Shown here one piece after another: positions 1 through 5,108 of a DNA stretch of 5,108 nt. Source of the stretch: Alphaproteobacteria bacterium (GTDB taxonomy: Bacteria; Pseudomonadota; Alphaproteobacteria; Rickettsiales; UBA1997); the NCBI GenBank assembly GCA_016869695.1, contig VGDN01000086.1, forward strand, positions 1 through 5,108, read 5' to 3'. The translations under genes and the position numbers were made by a program. Each line of letters opens with the position of its first letter. The stretch's first letter is position 1. The notes beneath the pieces are model-generated. The model ran no database searches and was not told the DNA's origin. It saw nothing but the letters and a program-made list of their open reading frames with translations.

Positions 1-360
1 CGATGAATCATTATAAATGAATTGCAGTTTACCATTCGCCGTTTCGCGCAGCATTCCGGCGACCCAATGTTTGCTGTTGAGATTGATTGCGGTGACGGTT
101 GGCGTCCCTTTGTTAGCATCTTCAACCATCTCCCCAAATTTTTTCTGAAATCCTTCACTCGGCGTTCCATTTGGATCAAAAATTTTGGAGTCGCTGACGC
201 TGATTCGAGAGTATTTCACATTACTTCCAGTCAACCCATGTTCCGCGATGCAATCAATCTGGTCGGAGAAATACCAAAATTTTTCTTGCTCAGCAGTTGA
301 GGCGGTGGAGGAGATATTTACTTGTGAGAGCAGAGGGTCTAGGTCAGAAAATTTAGACAT
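1..360 (-). CDS. Ulp1/C48-like cysteine protease, N-terminal part (3' end outside window)
   Basis: This frame is open for 120 codons from an ATG at 360-358 to the window edge. A TAA two codons upstream (366-364) means the start cannot lie much further back. The gene overlaps the end of rpoD by 8 bases (353-360) and has no clear Shine-Dalgarno, so translation is probably coupled to rpoD. What is visible: an early FWYFSDQID stretch (W29, D33, I35) resembling the W-x-x-D-x-x-I substrate-entry motif of Ulp1-type proteases, then a hydrophobic strand (TVTAINLNS), then HWVAGML (H98-W99), and FIYNDSS (D118) about 20 residues later. His-Trp followed by a strand ending in Y-x-D-S matches the His and Asp of the CE-clan catalytic triad. 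The expected Gln and Cys would lie beyond position 1. Family members cleave SUMO, NEDD8 or ubiquitin and are often secreted effectors in intracellular bacteria. There is no signal peptide. The family call is from motifs only, and activity and substrate are unknown. Confidence 0.72.
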   Translation of the reverse strand, partial: MSKFSDLDPLLSQVNISSTASTAEQEKFWYFSDQIDCIAEHGLTGSNVKYSRISVSDSKIFDPNGTPSEGFQKKFGEMVEDANKGTPTVTAINLNSKHWVAGMLRETANGKLQFIYNDSS

Positions 361-2626
361 CAGTTAAGAAGCTTTTGAAGAGTTTGGCGCGATTTGGATG
401 CTGCAATTTTTTTAGAGCCTTTGCCTCGATTTGTCGGATGCGTTCGCGAGTTACCGAAAATTGTTTACCAACTTCTTCCAAAGTATGATCGGTCACCATG
501 CCAATGCCGAAGCGCATGCGCAGCACTCTTTCTTCGCGTGAAGTAAGTGAAGAAAGCATTTGAGCGGTTACCTCTTTTAGCTTCGAATAAGACGCAGCTT
601 CGAACGGTAACACAGCAGTTTTGTCTTCGATGAAATCGCCAAGCATGCTTTCATCATCATCACTGCCTGCGATTGGCGATTCGAGACTGACGGGGTCTTT
701 GGAAGTGCGTAGCACCTTACGTACCTTATCTACCGGCATTAAAAGCTTGTCGGCGATTTCTTGTGCGTCAGGAGCGCGTCCAAGCTCTTGGGTGAGCTGA
801 CGTGAAGTCTTCACGATTTTATTAATCGTTTCAACCATGTGGATTGGGATGCGGATGGTGCGTGATTGGTCAGCGATGGCGCGAGTGATGGCCTGGCGAA
901 TCCACCAAGTTGCATAGGTCGAGAATTTGTAGCCTCGACGATATTCGAATTTGTCGACGGCGCGCATTAGACCGATATTACCTTCTTGGATTAGATCCAA
1001 AAATTGCAGCCCGCGATTGGTGTATTTCTTGGCGATGGAAACGACGAGACGAAGGTTGGCTTCAATCATTTCCTTCTTGGCGCGCAGCTCTTCTTCTTGT
1101 GCACGGCGCACGTCATTTACTAGATGTTTAAATTCAGAGATGCTTAAGCCGAGAATCTTAATAAATTTAGTTAGGCGTGACTGAGTTTCGTGAATCTTTT
1201 CCTTACCGTCCTTGAGGAATTTCTGCCAGTGCTTGTCCTTAACTTGTGCTGCCCGCTTAAACCAAGCCTCTCCCTCCTCTACGCCAAGGTAGTGCTTAAT
1301 GAAAATTGATTTATCGACCCTGAATTCTTGAGCGTGTTTTAGTAATGCGATCTCGATCGAGATTAGTTTCTGTTGCGCCTCGAAAAGTTGATCGACGAGC
1401 GATTTGATTAGGGAGTCGTTAAAGCTGACTTCTTTAGTGAGGTTTTCGAATTGAGCTTTGAGCTTAGAGATGTCTTTGTTCGTCTTGATTTGCTCACGTG
1501 TTTTATCTTCCGACTTGTCGATGATTTTTTGGCAGACATCGGCAATACGCTGGAAGAGATCGAGCATTTTTGGCATCAAGATGCGCTCCATTGAAACGAA
1601 TGAGACTACGCTCTCATCGATTTCTTCGAGCTCTTCGTCGGCGAATAAATTATCCTCCGAAGTCTCGCCACCATCTTCTGAGATCAGAGCCACCATATCC
1701 TCCATATCGTTGGCCTGATCGCTGTTTTTGATCATTTCTTCGAGCTCAGCATTGTAGGTCTCGTCGATACGGATGAGGTCGCGCAGCAAGATGGTACCGT
1801 TGGCTAGACCATTATACCACTCGATGAAGTGGCGCATGATTAGCGGGCTTTGGTAAAGAAAGCGGATGGTTTTATTGCGACCTTCTTCGATGCGCATGGC
1901 AATGGCCACCTCATCTTCGCGAGTAAGCAACTTCACGCTGCTCATTGAGCGCAGGTAAGTTTTTACCGAGTCTTCAGAACGCTTCTGACTTCTCTCTTCT
2001 TCTTTGGCGGCAAGCACTTCTTCGAGCAAACGTTCTACATCCTCTTCTTTTTCAACGACTTGTATTTTGAACTCGGATAGAATGTCGAGTATGCGATTTA
2101 GCTTGTTCGCATCAGAGTCAGAATCGAGATTTTCACTGATTTGATCGTGAGTTAAGAAGCCTTGTGTTTTGCCGATGGCGAGCAGTTTTTTTAACTTATC
2201 CGCAAGCTTACCGGAAAATTTTTTACCATCTTCGTCATGGCGTTGTACCGCCATCCGTACGTCCTGAATTAGCTGAAATTTTTCAGCTAGGAGTGAGGTT
2301 TTGTCGTTAATCGGAACTTTGACTTTAGATTTTCTTGCAGCCTTCGGAGCCTTTGGTGTTTTGACTTTCGGAACTTTTTGGGCTTTGACCTTCTTTGCTT
2401 TCTTTGGCTTTTCTTTTTTGACCTCTTTCTTTGGCTTTGGTTGAGGCTTTGCTGGCTTAATTGGTTTCTTTGCTGCTTTTTTTGGAGCTGTTTTTGCTGC
2501 CGGCTTTTTTGCTATAGTCTTCTTGATAGGTTTCTTTAACGGATTTTTTTGGGGAGTTTTTTTAACCGCTTTTTTTGCTACGGCTTTTTTTACCGCGGAT
2601 TTTTTTGCTTTCTTTTTTGTTGCCAT
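353..2626 (-). CDS. rpoD: RNA polymerase primary sigma factor RpoD (sigma-70)
   Basis: This is the housekeeping sigma factor, which binds core RNA polymerase and recognises -10/-35 promoters. The product is 757 aa, longer than most alphaproteobacterial RpoD because of an extra N-terminal tail. Order of parts: a Lys/Ala/Pro-rich tail at residues 1-104; region 1.1 at about 140-195 ([16 protein letters not shown], ending [10 protein letters not shown]); region 1.2 at about 217-250 ([19 protein letters not shown]); an acidic and helical non-conserved region at about 290-500; region 2 at about 505-600 with [36 protein letters not shown] and the promoter-melting and -10 segment [17 protein letters not shown]; region 3 at about 600-665; region 4 at about 690-757 with the -35 helix-turn-helix [20 protein letters not shown] (715-734). 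All core regions are intact. The ATG at 2626 has an AGGAG four bases upstream and follows dnaG closely, as in the macromolecular synthesis operon. The downstream protease gene overlaps its stop codon. Confidence 0.98.
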   Translation of the reverse strand: MATKKKAKKSAVKKAVAKKAVKKTPQKNPLKKPIKKTIAKKPAAKTAPKKAAKKPIKPAKPQPKPKKEVKKEKPKKAKKVKAQKVPKVKTPKAPKAARKSKVKVPINDKTSLLAEKFQLIQDVRMAVQRHDEDGKKFSGKLADKLKKLLAIGKTQGFLTHDQISENLDSDSDANKLNRILDILSEFKIQVVEKEEDVERLLEEVLAAKEEERSQKRSEDSVKTYLRSMSSVKLLTREDEVAIAMRIEEGRNKTIRFLYQSPLIMRHFIEWYNGLANGTILLRDLIRIDETYNAELEEMIKNSDQANDMEDMVALISEDGGETSEDNLFADEELEEIDESVVSFVSMERILMPKMLDLFQRIADVCQKIIDKSEDKTREQIKTNKDISKLKAQFENLTKEVSFNDSLIKSLVDQLFEAQQKLISIEIALLKHAQEFRVDKSIFIKHYLGVEEGEAWFKRAAQVKDKHWQKFLKDGKEKIHETQSRLTKFIKILGLSISEFKHLVNDVRRAQEEELRAKKEMIEANLRLVVSIAKKYTNRGLQFLDLIQEGNIGLMRAVDKFEYRRGYKFSTYATWWIRQAITRAIADQSRTIRIPIHMVETINKIVKTSRQLTQELGRAPDAQEIADKLLMPVDKVRKVLRTSKDPVSLESPIAGSDDDESMLGDFIEDKTAVLPFEAASYSKLKEVTAQMLSSLTSREERVLRMRFGIGMVTDHTLEEVGKQFSVTRERIRQIEAKALKKLQHPNRAKLFKSFLTDV
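2315..2626 (-). repeat. Lysine/alanine/proline-rich low-complexity segment encoding the RpoD N-terminal tail
   Basis: The first 104 codons of rpoD encode 44 lysines and 14 prolines, with imperfect recurring units such as [14 protein letters not shown] and KPKK. The composition is like a histone H1 C-terminal tail. On the plus strand the stretch is T-rich, with five runs of exactly seven T between 2544 and 2606. The tail precedes an otherwise normal region 1.1. A disordered, strongly basic tail could bind DNA or RNA or polyphosphate; this is inference. Similar Lys/Ala-rich extensions are known in actinobacterial primary sigma factors, but most alphaproteobacterial RpoD proteins lack one this long. 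Confidence 0.85.
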
Positions 2627-2630
2627 ATTG

Positions 2631-2635
2631 CTCCT
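2631..2635 (-). promoter_or_regulatory. Shine-Dalgarno of rpoD, overlapping the dnaG stop codon
   Basis: On the minus strand the sequence TAGGAGCAATATG contains the dnaG stop (TAG, 2636-2634), an AGGAG ribosome-binding core (2635-2631) and, after four bases, the rpoD ATG. This supports the chosen rpoD start. It also implies that ribosomes finishing dnaG reach the rpoD initiation site, giving likely translational coupling. Confidence 0.8.
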
Positions 2636-4541
2636 AGATTAACTCCTTCTCGACCATGTAAATCATGGTCTGAATGGAGTTCTTGTAATCGAAAATTTCT
2701 TTTATTTTTGGATCTGAGATTGTGGTTTTACCTGTCTCGATTTCATCGATTTTATTTAGAGACTCTTTATATTGCGCTTCGACCTGAAGCAGTAAGTCCT
2801 TTAAAAGAAGAAGACGGAGTTTTGTTGAAGATGAGTCTAAGCCAACACCCTCAAGGCTTGCAACAATATTTTCGATTTCACGCATTTCGGCTAAAAACTC
2901 CGGGAACCTACCCGCCATTTCGCTACAACGAGTCAGATGAGCAGCATTCGAATGATCCGCACCGGAGGCGTATTCAAACATACGGTGAGGAGTGGAAGCA
3001 TGAGAATGCTGCTCAGATGGCTGTTGTAGGTAGGAATGGTGGGTGGGTTCCGAAAGGTCAGCATTTTCAAGCACCAGTTCTTTTAAGTGAGTAAATTTCT
3101 CGATGCTTAAATGTAGAGTTGTGATGTCGAACATATCGTCACGGAACCGTGCTAATTCAGGGAATTTGATGATGAGGGCGATTATGTTCTTAGCTAGATT
3201 CTCGGCCAAATTCTTTGCTGGAGTGGCGGTGATTTTAGTTAGATTTGTCGGTGATTTTTTTTGACCGCGACCAAGCGAAAACAGTGAGTCTTTGATGAAG
3301 AGGGAAAAATATTTTCTGGAAGCGTAGTCTGGAATAGCCGCGATTCTACTGGCCAGATTGGCTTCGATCTTAGCTTTATTTTCAGCGGAAATTTTCTTGC
3401 TGCGATCGACTCCGACTTCTGCAAACGCAAAATCCAACAAACTTTCTGAAAGGGGGGTGGCCTGAACAAACATCTTCTCCAACTCCTTCGCGCCGAAATT
3501 TTTTACAAAATCATCAGGATCCATTTGGTTAGGTAGGAAGGTGAAGGAAATGTTTTTCCTGGCGTTAATTAGTGGCAAGGCAATCTCCGAGAAACGTTTA
3601 GCGGCGCGGATGCCCGCAGTATCACCATCCAAACAAATCACCACTTTGTCAGTGAAGTGAAACAGCTCTTTTAAATGTTCAGCGCCAAGTGCGGTGCCAA
3701 GACCAGCAACAACATTCTCGATGCCTTTTGTCGAGAGCGAAATGACATCCATATAACCCTCGACCACCACCGCAAAGCCCTTATCAAAGGTGGATTTACG
3801 GGCGTTAGCAAGATTGTAGAGAGTTTGGTTCTTTTTGAAGAGATCTGTTTCTGAGGAGTTAAGATATTTCGGCATATCGTCACCAATCGTGCGGCCGCCG
3901 AAGGCGATGATTTTCCCTTTTTTGTTAGTTATGGGAAAAGTGATACGATTACGAAATTTGTCATAAATCTTACCCCTGTCATTTTTACCGATGATGCCAG
4001 TTCTTCCGATTTCTGTCTCGCTGAATCCTTCTCTAACTAAAAAATTGGTGAGTGCTTCGTAGGAATTTAGTGCGAATCCGAGGCGGAATTTCTTGGCGGA
4101 GGATGAGTTGAGGCCGCGTTTTGCAAGATATGATCTGGCCTCTGTTCCAGAGCTTCCATGTAAGTTCTTCTCAAAAAATTGTGTGGATTTTTCGAGTATT
4201 AAATAGTCGCAAGAAAGTTTCTCTTCCTTGTTCTCGTCAAACTTCACACGTGTAATTTCAATCCCAAAATCTTGTGCCAATCTCTCCACAGCATCGCGAA
4301 ACTCGAGCCCTTCTGAATTCATTACAAAGCCAATCACATCACCATGCGCCGAGCAACCAAAACAGTGATAAAAACCTTTCTGATCATTAACAGTGAAGGA
4401 TGGGGATTTTTCGCTGTGAAAAGGACAGAGCCCAATGAATTCATGGCCGCGCTTCTTGAGGGCAACGCGCTTACCAACAACTTCAGAAATCAGAATCGTC
4501 GAGCGAAGTTTTTCAGGAAAATCTTTGGAGAAGCGGATCAT
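2634..4541 (-). CDS. dnaG: DNA primase DnaG with an in-frame palindromic insertion
   Basis: Primase makes the RNA primers for replication on DnaB-unwound DNA. With the start at 4541 the product is 635 aa. A CHC2 zinc domain lies at about 1-100, with ligands C39, H42 (CPFH) and C60, C63 (CFGC). The catalytic core follows, with the basic template-binding stretch [16 protein letters not shown] at about 214-229. The Toprim domain has VVVEGYMDV (E261), CLDGDTAG (D305, D307) and DPDD (341-344). The C-terminal helicase-interaction region is helical, from about 445 to the end. All metal and zinc residues are present, so the enzyme should be active. Residues of about 497-547 are encoded by a 152-bp palindrome and are unlike the family; they are rich in His, Ser and Gln. 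An ATG six codons upstream (4559) is open, but those codons run into a hairpin repeat and family members begin at MIRF, so 4541 is preferred. No strong Shine-Dalgarno precedes either start. rpoD follows after seven bases. Confidence 0.97.
   Translation of the reverse strand: MIRFSKDFPEKLRSTILISEVVGKRVALKKRGHEFIGLCPFHSEKSPSFTVNDQKGFYHCFGCSAHGDVIGFVMNSEGLEFRDAVERLAQDFGIEITRVKFDENKEEKLSCDYLILEKSTQFFEKNLHGSSGTEARSYLAKRGLNSSSAKKFRLGFALNSYEALTNFLVREGFSETEIGRTGIIGKNDRGKIYDKFRNRITFPITNKKGKIIAFGGRTIGDDMPKYLNSSETDLFKKNQTLYNLANARKSTFDKGFAVVVEGYMDVISLSTKGIENVVAGLGTALGAEHLKELFHFTDKVVICLDGDTAGIRAAKRFSEIALPLINARKNISFTFLPNQMDPDDFVKNFGAKELEKMFVQATPLSESLLDFAFAEVGVDRSKKISAENKAKIEANLASRIAAIPDYASRKYFSLFIKDSLFSLGRGQKKSPTNLTKITATPAKNLAENLAKNIIALIIKFPELARFRDDMFDITTLHLSIEKFTHLKELVLENADLSEPTHHSYLQQPSEQHSHASTPHRMFEYASGADHSNAAHLTRCSEMAGRFPEFLAEMREIENIVASLEGVGLDSSSTKLRLLLLKDLLLQVEAQYKESLNKIDEIETGKTTISDPKIKEIFDYKNSIQTMIYMVEKELI
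2901..3052. repeat. 152-bp imperfect palindromic element inserted in frame in dnaG
   Basis: The left arm (2901-2949) and the reverse complement of the right arm (3004-3052) are both 49 bases. By eye they align with about 40 identities and a few single-base gaps. The innermost 12 bases, TGAGCAGCATTC (2938-2949 against 3004-3015), match perfectly. A small terminal hairpin, CGTAT-TCAAAC-ATACG (2969-2984), sits exactly at the centre of symmetry (about 2976.5). The outer ends carry GGAACC (2903-2908) against GGTTCC (3046-3051). In the dnaG frame it contributes about 51 codons with no stop and no frameshift, and normal primase sequence resumes on both sides. This is the organisation of Rickettsia palindromic elements (RPEs), which insert into genes and become part of the protein. 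I cannot assign it to a named RPE family. No target-site duplication is obvious. Confidence 0.85.
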
Positions 4542-4553
4542 TAATCTACAATC

Positions 4554-4611
4554 GGTCATGTTTCGACAGGCTCAACATGACCTAGTCACCCTGAGCCCGT
4601 CGAAGGGTGAC
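4554..4611. repeat. Twin-hairpin intergenic repeat (REP/BIME-like) upstream of dnaG
   Basis: Two adjacent hairpins fill most of the 64-base gap before the primase. Hairpin A has a perfect 8-bp stem, GGTCATGT (4554-4561) with ACATGACC (4575-4582), and a 13-base loop TTCGACAGGCTCA. Hairpin B has a perfect 7-bp stem, GTCACCC (4585-4591) with GGGTGAC (4605-4611), and a 13-base loop TGAGCCCGTCGAA. The two loops are reverse complements of each other except at one position, and that becomes a G-U pair in the minus-strand transcript. The whole unit can therefore also fold as one long hairpin (about 16 of 20 pairs in 4562-4604). The core resembles, from memory, a GAGCCTGTCGAA-type repeat scattered through many bacterial genomes. 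No U-tract follows on the minus strand, so it is not a standard intrinsic terminator. Confidence 0.85.
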
Positions 4612-4623
4612 CGAGGTAAGTAT

Positions 4624-5108
4624 TCATCCCCACATGAAGTGGAACCCGGTCATCAAAAAGCAGAAGGTGAGGGGGATTGTGAGATTGTCATCAATGGCCA
4701 GGAAACTTGGGCGCGCTTCGACCATTGTTACACAAAAAACTGCAAAAAGACCGAAGAAGTAAAACCAGAAAGGCATGTGAAAAATTATGCCACAGGTGAT
4801 GAGGATGATTAAGGCGCTGAATCCAAAAGCGGCAGTGCCAAGAATAGTTTTTTCAAAGAATGCTGGGCTTTGAATGGCCTTTCCAACGAGAGCTGACAAG
4901 GTGTCAGATATTACCATGATTAAAAATCCGGTAATTGCGATTTCTTTTTTGAAGAAGAAGAAGGTGATGCAGGTGGCGATTAATGTATAGCTCGCAGCGC
5001 AGAGCTTGCCTGGCTCTATTTCATGCGGACGTAAAATTTTTCCAAAAAACTTAAGAAAAATATTTTGGATTTGTGGGTTGGTTTTGCGCATATGATCCAA
5101 TGAAACCA
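4624..5108 (-). CDS. Polyprenol/dolichol/diacylglycerol kinase-like membrane protein (5' end outside window)
   Basis: The frame is open to the right edge. The first ATG in the window is at 5100, but the two complete codons before it contain no stop, so the gene probably starts further upstream. At least 158 C-terminal residues are visible, against about 200 or more expected for the family; the usual first membrane segment is missing. Numbering from the ATG at 5100, motifs typical of the SEC59/DGK1/VTE5 (dolichol, diacylglycerol, phytol kinase) group are present: LRPHE (23-27), ISDTLSALVGK (64-74), FEKTILGTAAF (82-92), VEAR (127-130) and DDNLTIPL (137-144). About five hydrophobic segments (roughly 33-50, 54-73, 86-106, 108-127, 141-155) mark an inner-membrane protein. 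Relatives phosphorylate lipid alcohols, often with CTP; the bacterial substrate is unknown. The stop at 4626-4624 lies 12 bases from the twin-hairpin repeat. A relative of CdsA-type cytidylyltransferase is the main alternative. Confidence 0.78.
   Translation of the reverse strand, partial: VSLDHMRKTNPQIQNIFLKFFGKILRPHEIEPGKLCAASYTLIATCITFFFFKKEIAITGFLIMVISDTLSALVGKAIQSPAFFEKTILGTAAFGFSALIILITCGIIFHMPFWFYFFGLFAVFCVTMVEARPSFLAIDDNLTIPLTFCFLMTGFHFMWG

Noticed and set aside
22..367. Plus-strand open frames over the left end
   Set aside because: They are antisense shadows of the minus-strand Ulp1-like frame, which has catalytic-type motifs, a constrained start and operon-style overlap with rpoD.
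2549..3094. 181-codon plus-strand open frame across the rpoD start and dnaG 3' end
   Set aside because: It spans the T-rich antisense of the lysine tail, an intergenic junction and the palindrome. Its composition (Phe/Cys-rich start) follows from the opposite strand and shows no domain.
3239..3886. Two short minus-strand open frames inside dnaG
   Set aside because: They are alternative-frame shadows of an intact, motif-complete primase.
4542..4559. Six-codon N-terminal extension of DnaG from the upstream ATG
   Set aside because: The extra codons reach into hairpin A, and relatives begin at the MIRF/MRF position, so the ATG at 4541 is preferred.
4554..4611. Rho-independent terminator after the kinase-like gene
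   Set aside because: The stems are strong, but no U-tract follows on the minus strand (GATTGTAG) or usefully on the plus strand, so it is better described as a repeat element.
4435..4812. 125-codon plus-strand open frame over the dnaG start, repeat and kinase-like gene
   Set aside because: It crosses two well-supported minus-strand genes and the hairpin repeat. Its middle portion is simply the repeat translated.

Overview
The window looks like a piece of a moderately AT-leaning alphaproteobacterial chromosome, most likely from an intracellular, Rickettsiales- or Holosporales-like lineage. Three observations support this. The primase opens in the alphaproteobacterial style (MIRFSKDF, then an [12 protein letters not shown] stretch). 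A SUMO-protease-like (Ulp1/C48) reading frame of a kind common in host-associated bacteria follows rpoD. The primase gene also carries an in-frame palindromic insertion, a habit best known from Rickettsia. The taxonomic placement is inference.

All four genes lie on the minus strand and read from right to left: a 5'-truncated polyprenol/dolichol-kinase-like membrane protein (4624-5108), a 64-base gap filled by a twin-hairpin repeat (4554-4611), dnaG primase (2634-4541), rpoD primary sigma factor (353-2626), and the first 120 codons of a Ulp1-like cysteine protease (360 running off position 1). The spacing is very tight. The rpoD Shine-Dalgarno overlaps the dnaG stop codon, and the protease start codon overlaps the last codons of rpoD by 8 bases. 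The last three genes are therefore probably one transcript. No convincing promoter, terminator, tRNA, rRNA or CRISPR is visible.

dnaG-rpoD is the conserved core of the bacterial macromolecular synthesis operon: replication primase plus housekeeping sigma factor. Three accessory features decorate it here. One is a near-palindrome of about 152 bp that adds about 51 residues to the primase just before its helicase-binding C-terminal region. The second is a tail of about 104 residues at the N-terminus of sigma-70, histone-H1-like and very rich in lysine, alanine and proline. The third is a putative deubiquitinase/deSUMOylase translationally coupled to rpoD. The plus strand holds no believable gene.
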